In this document: one piece after another, positions 1 through 5,676 of the stretch
Layout of the letters: each line of letters begins with the position of its first letter
Position numbering within the stretch: position 1 is the stretch's first letter
Assembly: GCA_946061795.1 (NCBI GenBank)
Contig: CAMGSK010000087.1
Location: 1 to 6,333 of the forward strand
DNA length: 6,333 nt
Source: an uncultured Elusimicrobium sp.
Lineage (GTDB): Bacteria > Elusimicrobiota > Elusimicrobia > Elusimicrobiales > Elusimicrobiaceae
Reading direction: 5' to 3'
Position numbers and translations under genes: made by a program
Notes under the pieces: model-generated
Seen by the model: only the letters and a program-made list of their open reading frames with translations
The model's database searches: none
What the model was told of the DNA's origin: nothing

Positions 1-1
1 A

Positions 2-856
2 GTTTTAACATTTGGCACAAAGGCCCGCAGCTGGGAGGAACTGGAAAAGGAATACGCTCGTCTTTTACGTTATAAACCAAATTTTATTTTTGAGATGGGC
101 GGCCGTTTGACTAAATTAGCTATGGAGAAGGGCATTCTGCTCAATTCCGCCTCCGAAGTGACGGGAACCGGCGTGCATATTGCCCGGACTCATAGACCTG
201 CTTTCCCGTGGTTTACCTGGGATGAGGTGGGATATAAGGGCATACATAACCGCTATGAAGTGGCTTACGGAGTGTGGTATGGATTTCGGTATTTGACCAA
301 TTTGGAATTGTGCCGTAAAAATGTGGCGGTGGTGGGGTTTGGCCCCATCGGGCAAGGAGTGGCACAGGCCGCGCGCAGTATGGGGGCAAGCGTCGTAGTG
401 TGCGAAATTGATTCTTTGCGGAGGATGCAGGCAAAAAGTGAAGGATTTTGGACGGACGATTTAGAGCATGCAGCCAAGTGCGCTGACGTTATTATTACAT
501 GCACGGGGGTGCAGAAAGTACTGGATATCACGAAAATTCCCAATTTTAAAGATGGCGTCATTCTGTGCAACGCCGGACACGACGACCGGGAAATTTGCCG
601 GGATAAATTGCCCCGCGGCAAAGTGTTGTTTAACGGGATAGAAGCGTCGCGGATAAAGAATAAAAACGTATTTATATTAAACGGCGGCAGGTTGCTCAAT
701 TTGGCCAGTCATTATGGAAGTGCCATTAATACGTTTGACGTAATGACGGCGTATTTTGTGGAAATTTTGCATTTTATGTTCACGAAGTCTCAGACATATC
801 CTGCCGGAGTTCAATCCGGTCCGCGGGAAATCAGCCGCCGAATAGAAAAGTGCTGA
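2..856 (+). CDS. Divergent adenosylhomocysteinase-like protein (5' partial)
   Basis: The frame is open from the left edge, so the N-terminus lies outside the window; the ATG at 95 is internal, because homology to S-adenosylhomocysteine hydrolase (SAHH) already covers the codons before it. 284 codons are visible. Segments line up in order with SAHH: PNFIFEMGGRLT with PNMILDDGGDLT, SEVTGTGVH with SEETTTGVH, GFGPIGQG (nt 335-358) with the NAD Rossmann loop GYGDVGKG, CNAGHDDRE with CNIGHFDVE, GGRLLNL with EGRLVNL, and YPAGV near the end. Canonical SAHH splits S-adenosylhomocysteine into adenosine and homocysteine in the cytoplasm using bound NAD. Here most substrate and catalytic positions are changed and the usual C-terminal tail is missing, so hydrolase activity is doubtful. 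An NAD-dependent enzyme with another substrate, or a regulatory paralogue, is possible. Family membership is fairly sure; function is not. It converges on secG. Confidence 0.75.
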   Translation, partial: VLTFGTKARSWEELEKEYARLLRYKPNFIFEMGGRLTKLAMEKGILLNSASEVTGTGVHIARTHRPAFPWFTWDEVGYKGIHNRYEVAYGVWYGFRYLTNLELCRKNVAVVGFGPIGQGVAQAARSMGASVVVCEIDSLRRMQAKSEGFWTDDLEHAAKCADVIITCTGVQKVLDITKIPNFKDGVILCNAGHDDREICRDKLPRGKVLFNGIEASRIKNKNVFILNGGRLLNLASHYGSAINTFDVMTAYFVEILHFMFTKSQTYPAGVQSGPREISRRIEKC

Positions 857-888
857 AGCGGAATCCGGTTTGTTGGAAGTTCTACAAA

Positions 889-914
889 AAACCCCGCGCT
901 GCTGCGCGGGGTTT
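889..914. terminator. Bidirectional intrinsic terminator between the SAHH-like gene and secG
   Basis: A perfect 11-bp stem (889-899 with 904-914) with a 4-nt TGCT loop has a GC-rich core (CCCCGCGC). On the - strand it is followed by a run of six T, an excellent terminator for secG. On the + strand the T run is only the three bases inside the stem, but its place 33 nt after the SAHH-like stop fits use in both directions. Confidence 0.9.
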
Positions 915-929
915 CGGTCTAAAGAAAAG

Positions 930-1226
930 TTATTTTCCCGGTTCGGCGGGAGCCGTCGGCGCGGGCAGATTCACTTTGTCCAAGACGGAGACGGACGCTT
1001 TGCGGTTGTAAGAAACCGTTAGCAAAATGGACGTGCAGAACAGCGTGACGGCCAAAGCGGCGGTTAGTTTGTTTATGGCGTTAAAGGCAGTGGGGCTGGC
1101 GAAAATATTGTCCGCTCCCGACGCGCCGAAAATACCGGCGGCGGAGCCTTTCCCGCTTTGCAATAAAATCAACAAAATCAGCAGAATGCACGCAAAATAA
1201 TGGATGATGAAAAGAAGCGTTTGCAT
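930..1226 (-). CDS. secG: Preprotein translocase subunit SecG
   Basis: SecG is the small accessory inner-membrane subunit of the SecYEG channel, where it aids SecA-driven protein export. The 98-residue product has the family layout: a first transmembrane helix (about residues 4-22, IIHYFACILLILLILLQ), the hallmark LLQSGKGSAAGIFGASGADNIF cytoplasmic loop just after it, and a second helix (about residues 50-72) leading to a short Pro/Ala-rich tail. A Shine-Dalgarno-like AGGAG (complement of 1240-1244) lies 13 nt before the ATG, a rather long spacing. A TATAAT-like box lies upstream, so it probably has its own promoter even though tfoX precedes it by 48 nt on the same strand. The length is typical of the family. 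In many bacteria secG follows tpiA or the gap-pgk-tpiA cluster; here it lies beyond pgk with tpiA missing. Confidence 0.93.
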   Translation of the reverse strand: MQTLLFIIHYFACILLILLILLQSGKGSAAGIFGASGADNIFASPTAFNAINKLTAALAVTLFCTSILLTVSYNRKASVSVLDKVNLPAPTAPAEPGK

Positions 1227-1261
1227 ATAATTTTATTATCTCCTGTGGAATTGACTTTTCT

Positions 1262-1267
1262 ATTATA
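1262..1267 (-). promoter_or_regulatory. Putative -10 box of secG
   Basis: TATAAT reads perfectly on the - strand (complement of ATTATA), preceded by TTG, in the short gap between the tfoX stop and the secG start. It would start transcription near 1255, giving a leader of about 30 nt that includes the AGGAG site. I see no good -35 element at 16-18 nt spacing; that stretch lies in the tfoX 3' end. A suggestion only. Confidence 0.45.
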
Positions 1268-1274
1268 CAATTTT

Positions 1275-1616
1275 TTACGCCGCCTGTGAGCGCGTCCTGC
1301 GCGCCGGCTTTTTCTTTGGGCTTGGCAAAGCGTCCGCGGTTTGTTTTACCACACGGCACAGCAGGGAAACATCGTCCGGGTCTTGCAGCAAAAAGTAAGG
1401 TTTTGCCCCGGGATAAGGGGCGGCTTTTGGCAAGAAAGGAAAAGCTTTTTCCCCCTGCGGTGTAATTTTTACAAACAGCTGATTGTCACAAATGACTCCG
1501 ACAAACTTTCCGCCGCAGTAAAACCCGTACTCTCCAAACATTTTTTTGGCGGTGATTTCACCCGCCTTGCTCAGACGGTCACAGACATATTGGACAAATT
1601 GTTCCGAGGATGCCAT
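1275..1616 (-). CDS. TfoX N-terminal domain family protein
   Basis: The 113-residue product matches the TfoX/Sxy N-terminal domain from end to end: MASSEQFVQYVCDRLS at the start, then KKMFGEYGFYCGGKFVGVICDNQLFVK (about residues 24-51) and YPGAKPYFL (about 67-75). A basic tail (PKKKPARRTRS) follows, which may bind nucleic acid. The TfoX/Sxy C-terminal domain is absent, as in many stand-alone members whose role is unknown. In Haemophilus and Vibrio, full-length Sxy/TfoX proteins turn on competence genes, including type IV pilus genes, together with CRP. Here the gene is divergent from a pilin gene across only 64 bp, which makes a link to pili or DNA uptake tempting but unproven. No clear Shine-Dalgarno precedes the ATG; a TGCTAAAAT extended -10 lies just upstream and would place the transcript start at or next to the start codon. 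Confidence 0.85.
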   Translation of the reverse strand: MASSEQFVQYVCDRLSKAGEITAKKMFGEYGFYCGGKFVGVICDNQLFVKITPQGEKAFPFLPKAAPYPGAKPYFLLQDPDDVSLLCRVVKQTADALPSPKKKPARRTRSQAA

Positions 1617-1621
1617 AGCTT

Positions 1622-1630
1622 ATTTTAGCA
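1622..1630 (-). promoter_or_regulatory. Putative extended -10 promoter of the tfoX-like gene
   Basis: On the - strand the sequence reads TGCTAAAAT, a TGn extended -10 with box TAAAAT (complement of 1622-1627). The expected transcript start 6-7 nt later falls at about 1615-1616, the first base of the ATG, so the mRNA may be leaderless. The surrounding 14-mer TTTGCTAAAATAAG recurs with one change upstream of gap. No convincing -35 is visible, which is acceptable for an extended -10 promoter. Confidence 0.4.
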
Positions 1631-1645
1631 AATGGATAGAAATCC

Positions 1646-1673
1646 TTGACGCATTTTTTTTTTTTGATAAATT
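1646..1673 (+). promoter_or_regulatory. Putative pilin promoter with a T12 tract in its spacer
   Basis: TTGACG (1646-1651) resembles a -35 element and TAAATT (1668-1673) a -10 element, with a 16-bp spacer. Twelve of those spacer bases are an uninterrupted run of T (1654-1665). The expected start of transcription is about 1680-1681, immediately at the pilin ATG. The -10 is imperfect, so this is a reasoned guess. If real, gain or loss of single T residues would change spacer length and so promoter strength. Confidence 0.45.
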
Positions 1674-1680
1674 TTCATAT

Positions 1681-2199
1681 ATGAGAAACAAAAAATATAA
1701 TTCGGATGGAAAAAACACAGTTTTAAGCCGTTTAGGCGGTTTCACGCTGATAGAATTATTGGTGGTGGTGCTTATCATCGGTATATTGGCCAGTGTGGCG
1801 TTGCCTCAGTACCAAAAAACGGTATTTAGGATAAAAGTAAAAAATGTGGCGCGTCTTATGCAAAGTATGAAAAAAGCGAAAGAAGTTTGCAAATTGGCTG
1901 ACTCCGCACAAGCTTGTAATACTTTGGAAGAATTATCCGTCAGTTTTCCTTGTAATGAGGATACGGGAAATCTCTGTTCCACGGATAAATACCGTTTGGT
2001 ATTATCAGGCGGCGGGGCCTACGGTTCCAATATTTATGGAACGGTAAAGTCTTTTCATGGAGAGCTGGCGTTAAAAAATGACGATAAGTTTTATTGTTAT
2101 ACTCATTATAGCCAAACCAACACTGCCGCAGAACAATGCCGTATGCTGGGCGGAACTGTTTATAAATCTCCCGGCTATGCACTGCCAGATGATTTTTAA
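1681..2199 (+). CDS. Type IV prepilin (PilE/PilA-like major or minor pilin)
   Basis: The 172-residue product begins with a basic 20-residue leader (rich in K, N and R) ending in Gly-Gly, followed by the prepilin signature FTLIELLVVVLIIGILASVA. Cleavage and N-methylation by prepilin peptidase are expected between Gly20 and Phe21, with the conserved Glu at mature position 5 (Glu25). Residues 21-42 form the hydrophobic assembly helix, which continues as an amphipathic helix to about residue 70. The globular part has six cysteines (70, 79, 91, 99, 139, 153); the last pair could close a pilin D-region loop, and the CRMLGGTVY ending is seen in Elusimicrobiota-type pilins. I chose ATG 1681 because it gives a normal leader. 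The upstream in-frame ATG at 1546 would overlap tfoX and bury the leader. No Shine-Dalgarno is visible. Major pilin, minor pilin and type II pseudopilin cannot be told apart here. Confidence 0.88.
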   Translation: MRNKKYNSDGKNTVLSRLGGFTLIELLVVVLIIGILASVALPQYQKTVFRIKVKNVARLMQSMKKAKEVCKLADSAQACNTLEELSVSFPCNEDTGNLCSTDKYRLVLSGGGAYGSNIYGTVKSFHGELALKNDDKFYCYTHYSQTNTAAEQCRMLGGTVYKSPGYALPDDF

Positions 2200-2230
2200 C
2201 GTTTTTTTATTGAAATTCGGTTTTAAACAA

Positions 2231-2259
2231 ACAAACCCTCCGCTAAGCGGAGGGTTTGT
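2231..2259 (+). terminator. Intrinsic terminator after the pilin gene
   Basis: A 13-bp perfect stem (2231-2243 with 2247-2259) closes on a 3-nt TAA loop, with core CCCTCCGC/GCGGAGGG. On the + strand the right arm ends GGGTTTGTGTTT, a broken T tract. It lies 31 nt after the pilin stop and may also stop transcripts coming the other way from pgk. The right arm carries the GGTTTGTG motif shared with two other hairpins nearby. Confidence 0.75.
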
Positions 2260-2281
2260 GTTTGGAGCAGACAGTTTTGCG

Positions 2282-2339
2282 TTGGAAAAAAGTACTTGCC
2301 GGACTATTTGGCCAAGGCCGCCAGTCCCGGCAATTCCTT
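2282..2339. repeat. Direct repeat, copy 1: displaced duplicate of the pgk 3' end
   Basis: This stretch matches 2470-2527 at 56 of 58 positions by hand alignment, in the same orientation and 188 bp away; the differences are at 2286 (A/C) and 2294 (A/G). On the - strand it would encode KELPGLAALAK and a TAG stop at 2304-2306, the exact end of phosphoglycerate kinase, but no pgk sequence precedes it. It is therefore a detached tail rather than part of a gene. Weaker likeness (CTGTC and ACAAACC on the - strand) continues beyond the stop-side end, which suggests that the 3' untranslated region was duplicated too. Confidence 0.9.
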
Positions 2340-2353
2340 CCGGCAGAAAATAG

Positions 2354-2381
2354 ACCTGCCCTCATACAACGGAGGGCAGGT
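2354..2381 (-). terminator. Putative terminator downstream of pgk
   Basis: A 10-bp stem, ACCTGCCCTC (2354-2363) with GAGGGCAGGT (2372-2381), closes on an 8-nt loop. On the - strand it is followed by CTATTTTCT, a moderate T-rich tail, and it lies about 110 nt after the pgk stop. On the + strand TTTGTGTC follows. It is the best stop signal for pgk transcripts before the repeat copy, though it is weaker than the other terminators in the window. Confidence 0.6.
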
Positions 2382-2469
2382 TTGTGTCATAATCTTACTT
2401 AGGCAGGAAGAGCTGGCCTTACTTGGTTTCCAAAGCGACCAAGCCCGGTTTGTGACAGATTATTCTGTA

Positions 2470-2527
2470 TTGGCAAAAAGTGCTTGCCGGACTATTTGGC
2501 CAAGGCCGCCAGTCCCGGCAATTCCTT
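2470..2527. repeat. Direct repeat, copy 2: genuine pgk 3' end and trailer
   Basis: This partner of the 2282-2339 repeat covers the last 11 codons and stop of pgk (2492-2527) and 22 nt of trailer (2470-2491). Near identity across both coding and trailer bases means that the duplication was made at DNA level and fairly recently, or has been kept alike by gene conversion. Confidence 0.9.
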
Positions 2528-3685
2528 TCCTTCCACAAATTCCATGCTGGCGCCGCCGCCCGTGGAAACGTGGGAGAATTCTTTCTGGTTGAATTTGCCT
2601 TTTTTGATGACGTTGACGCTGTCGCCGCCGCCGATAATCGTGGTGGCGCCGGCTTTGGTGGCGTCAATCATGGCCTGCGCAATGGCAAAGCTGCCTTTGG
2701 CGAAATTCGGGAATTCAAACACGCCCATGGGGCCGTTCCAGAAAATCGTTTTGCATTTCATCAGCTCGTCGGCAAACAGTTTCTCCGTTTTCGGGCCGAT
2801 ATCCATGCCTTCCATATCCGCCGGAATCGTGTCGGAAATGACGGCTTCGGCGGTTTCGGAAAATTCTTTGGAGATGCGGAAATCCACCGGCATCAGCATT
2901 TTGACGCCTTTGGCTTCGGCTTTGTCCATGACTTGTTTGGCCTCTTCGATTTTCGTTTCATCCAAGAGGGATTTGCCCACTTCCATGCCTTTGGCTTTCA
3001 GGAAAGTGTAAGCCATGCCGCCGCCGATGATGAGGACGTTGACTTTGTCCAGCAGATTGTTGAGCAGCATGATTTTGTCGGACACTTTCGCGCCGCCGAT
3101 GACGGCCGCAAACGGGCGGGCCGGATTGTTGAGGGCTTTACCCAAAAATTCCACTTCTTTCTGCACCAAATAGCCGATAGAACCCGGCAAATACTGGGCA
3201 ATTGCGCTGGTGGAAGCGTGGGCGCGGTGCACGGTGCCGAAAGCTTCTTGCACGAACACTTCGCCGTGTTTGGCCAGCTGTTTGGCAAATTCGGCGTCGT
3301 TCTTTTCTTCTTCGGGGTGGAAGCGCAGGTTTTCCAAAAGGACGATTTCTCCGTTTTTGGCCTGTTCCACCACTTTATCGGCTTCCGGGCCGACGCAGTC
3401 TTTGGCAAAATGCACGGGCACGCCGAACACTTTCTGCACTTCTTCGGCCACGGGGGCTAAGCTGAATTCCGGCGCGACTTTGCCTTTGGGGCGGCCCAAG
3501 TGGGCCATCAAAACGATGCGGCAGTTGTTGTCAAGCAGGTGCTTGATCGTTTTTTCCGTGGCGACGATGCGTTTGTTGTTGTCCACTTTGCCGTCTTTGA
3601 GGGGCACGTTGTAATCCACGCGCACCAGGACTTTTTTATTTTTCAAATCTACGTCCTGCATTTTTTTGATGCTGTCAAAGTTCAT
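2492..3685 (-). CDS. pgk: Phosphoglycerate kinase
   Basis: This cytoplasmic glycolytic enzyme transfers a phosphate between 1,3-bisphosphoglycerate and ADP, giving 3-phosphoglycerate and ATP. At 397 residues it has the normal length. Motifs in order are RVDYNVP (22-28), the catalytic-type Arg in NNKRI (39), HLGRPKG (62-68), LLENLRFH (116-123), AFGTVHRAHAS (148-158), GGAKVSDKI (197-205), GGGMAYTF (221-228), GPMGVFE (318-324), the nucleotide-binding GGGDSV (352-357) and HVSTGGGAS (372-380). One oddity is Glu147 before AFGT, where the family nearly always has Asp (NDAFGTAHR). AAAGGG (complement of 3695-3700) sits 9 nt before ATG 3685 and supports that start over the inner Met9. gap lies just upstream on the same strand, separated by a strong hairpin. 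Its last 36 coding bases and part of its trailer are duplicated 188 bp downstream. Confidence 0.98.
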   Translation of the reverse strand: MNFDSIKKMQDVDLKNKKVLVRVDYNVPLKDGKVDNNKRIVATEKTIKHLLDNNCRIVLMAHLGRPKGKVAPEFSLAPVAEEVQKVFGVPVHFAKDCVGPEADKVVEQAKNGEIVLLENLRFHPEEEKNDAEFAKQLAKHGEVFVQEAFGTVHRAHASTSAIAQYLPGSIGYLVQKEVEFLGKALNNPARPFAAVIGGAKVSDKIMLLNNLLDKVNVLIIGGGMAYTFLKAKGMEVGKSLLDETKIEEAKQVMDKAEAKGVKMLMPVDFRISKEFSETAEAVISDTIPADMEGMDIGPKTEKLFADELMKCKTIFWNGPMGVFEFPNFAKGSFAIAQAMIDATKAGATTIIGGGDSVNVIKKGKFNQKEFSHVSTGGGASMEFVEGKELPGLAALAK

Positions 3686-3713
3686 ATTCTTTTACCCTTT
3701 TCTCTTCTGAAAA

Positions 3714-3741
3714 CAAAGGCGGCTTTCGCAAGCCGCCTTTG
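3714..3741 (-). terminator. Intrinsic terminator between gap and pgk
   Basis: A perfect 12-bp stem (3714-3725 with 3730-3741), core AAGGCGGCTT, closes on a 4-nt loop. On the - strand TTTTCAGAAG follows directly. It begins 15 nt after the gap stop and ends 28 nt before the pgk start codon. It should end many gap transcripts or lower pgk expression relative to gap by partial read-through; I see no room for a separate strong pgk promoter after it. Confidence 0.85.
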
Positions 3742-3756
3742 CTTGTAAGACTTTGG

Positions 3757-4794
<1,038 letters not shown>

Positions 4795-4815
4795 TTAAAA
4801 CTACTTGTCCTACTT

Positions 4816-4824
4816 ATTTTACCA
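4816..4824 (-). promoter_or_regulatory. Putative extended -10 promoter of gap
   Basis: On the - strand the sequence reads TGGTAAAAT, a TGn extended -10 with box TAAAAT (complement of 4816-4821). The expected start is near 4809, leaving a leader of about 39 nt that includes the strong ribosome-binding site. No clear -35 is present. The 14-mer around it (TTTGGTAAAATAAG) is nearly repeated before the tfoX-like gene. Confidence 0.45.
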
Positions 4825-4847
4825 AATTTTTCGCCGTACGGCTTATT

Positions 4848-5576
4848 TTAGCGGCTGCGGGAGCGGCCCAAAAGGCGCAGAATTTCCACATACAGCCACA
4901 CCAACGTGACCATTAACGAAAATCCCGCATACCATTCCATGTACTTCGGCGCGGTGATTTCCGAGGTCATTACGTCAATGAAATGAAAATCAATCAAAAA
5001 GTTGAACGCCGCCACCAGACAAATAATTACGTTGATGACGATGCTGAGGGTGCTGGTGCTGCTGAAATATGCCACATTGACGCCAAAGAGCATGAGCCCC
5101 AGCGAAATGAGGTAAAACAGCGCAATCGCTCCCGTGGCCGCCGTAATGGCGATAATAAAGGTGCGGTTGACTTTGATGATTCCCGTGCGGTAAATGAACA
5201 GCATGGCGAAAAACACCAGCAGGGTAATGGAAACGGCCTGCAGGACAATCCCTTGGTATTGCGCGTTATACGCGGCGGAGAGCAGGCCCAGCACCAGGCC
5301 TTCGCCAAAAGCGTAAACGGGCGCAAGAAGCGGGGCGGTGTTTTTCTTAAAAATGATAATCATTGCCACCGCGAAAACGGCAAAACCGGCCAGCAGATAA
5401 TAGCCGGCCAAAGATTGGTAATGATTAAATCCCAGCATTCCCCCCACCGCGCATAACAAGAGCAGGAAGAAAGTTTTGTTCAGTGTGCCCTGCAGGGTCA
5501 TGATTCCGCCCGTGTAGGCGCGGCTCATGGTTTGTTCAAACGCTTTTTCGTTTAAAAGCGGATTTCCGTTTGCCAT
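4848..5576 (-). CDS. Bax inhibitor-1/YccA-like membrane protein (BaxI_1 type)
   Basis: This 242-residue, highly hydrophobic protein has about seven membrane segments (roughly residues 35-50, 58-75, 82-100, 108-130, 138-160, 170-196 and 218-236). The N-terminal NPLLNEKAF, then GGIMTLQGTLNKT, is the signature of the bacterial BaxI_1-type subgroup of the Bax inhibitor-1 superfamily. The ending MEWYAGFSLMVTLVWLYVEILRLLG also fits; most of this subgroup end in similar EWY...TLVWLY...ILRLL sequence. Members sit in the inner membrane. Eukaryotic relatives conduct or leak calcium and modulate cell death, while the bacterial role is largely unknown. AGGAG (complement of 5583-5587) lies 6 nt before the ATG. 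A TACAAT box (complement of 5605-5610) or a TGTGATAAT element just upstream could be its promoter. It is followed by gap on the same strand after 77 bp, with no good terminator between them. Confidence 0.85.
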   Translation of the reverse strand: MANGNPLLNEKAFEQTMSRAYTGGIMTLQGTLNKTFFLLLLCAVGGMLGFNHYQSLAGYYLLAGFAVFAVAMIIIFKKNTAPLLAPVYAFGEGLVLGLLSAAYNAQYQGIVLQAVSITLLVFFAMLFIYRTGIIKVNRTFIIAITAATGAIALFYLISLGLMLFGVNVAYFSSTSTLSIVINVIICLVAAFNFLIDFHFIDVMTSEITAPKYMEWYAGFSLMVTLVWLYVEILRLLGRSRSR

Positions 5577-5636
5577 GTGATTCTCCTAAGTTTAAGATAC
5601 GTATATTGTAAATTATCACAGCCTGAGCGGGCAAAT

Positions 5637-5670
5637 AAAAACGCCCTAATTTTTGGATTAGGGCGTTTTT
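5637..5670 (-). terminator. Strong bidirectional-looking intrinsic terminator
   Basis: A perfect 14-bp stem (5637-5650 with 5657-5670) closes on a 6-nt loop. It has a CGCCCTAAT core, with A5 on the left arm and T5 on the right. On the - strand the stem ends in TTTTT followed by ATTTG. It starts 6 nt after the stop codon of the right-edge gene and so ends that transcript before the BaxI-like gene. Confidence 0.92.
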
Positions 5671-5676
5671 ACGTTT

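Larger units (their letters stand above)
2200..2491. other. Non-coding stretch between the pilin and pgk 3' ends
   Basis: These 292 bases separate two convergent genes and hold no convincing gene; short open frames here read through repeats and hairpins and resemble no family I know. The stretch contains the pilin terminator, a near-exact copy of the pgk 3' end, a second strong hairpin (2354-2381) and a weak one (2422-2427 with 2438-2443). On the - strand there is a short reading KPGLVALETK ending in TAA (stop at 2419-2421) that loosely resembles a phosphoglycerate kinase C-terminus but has no related residues before it. Confidence 0.7.

Noticed and set aside
1341..1628. + strand frame opposite tfoX (95 codons)
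   Set aside because: It is antisense to a gene with a clear TfoX N-terminal domain match and has no family likeness of its own.
1546..1680. Longer pilin starting at the in-frame ATG at 1546
   Set aside because: It would overlap the tfoX coding region, translate the T12 run and place 65 residues before the prepilin cleavage site, far longer than normal leaders.
2282..2527. CRISPR-like array suggested by the two long repeats
   Set aside because: There are only two copies, 58 bp long, at a 188-bp offset, and one is the coding end of pgk; no cas genes are present.
2296..2592. Short + strand frame whose product contains the same segment twice (CRTIWPRPPVPAIP)
   Set aside because: The internal repeat comes only from reading the two pgk-tail copies on the wrong strand; there is no promoter, ribosome site or family match.
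2480..3460. Long + strand open frame opposite pgk (326 codons)
   Set aside because: It is antisense to a complete, motif-perfect phosphoglycerate kinase. Its product is an odd Phe/His/Gly-rich sequence with no family likeness, as expected from the mirror of biased codons.
4832..4841. GCCGTACGGC-type palindrome after the BaxI-like gene as a terminator
   Set aside because: With a realistic loop only three base pairs remain and the flanks do not extend the stem, so it is unlikely to terminate transcription.
4983..5456. + strand frame opposite the BaxI-like gene (157 codons)
   Set aside because: It is antisense to a multi-helix membrane protein with family signatures. Its very hydrophilic product is the expected complement of hydrophobic codons.
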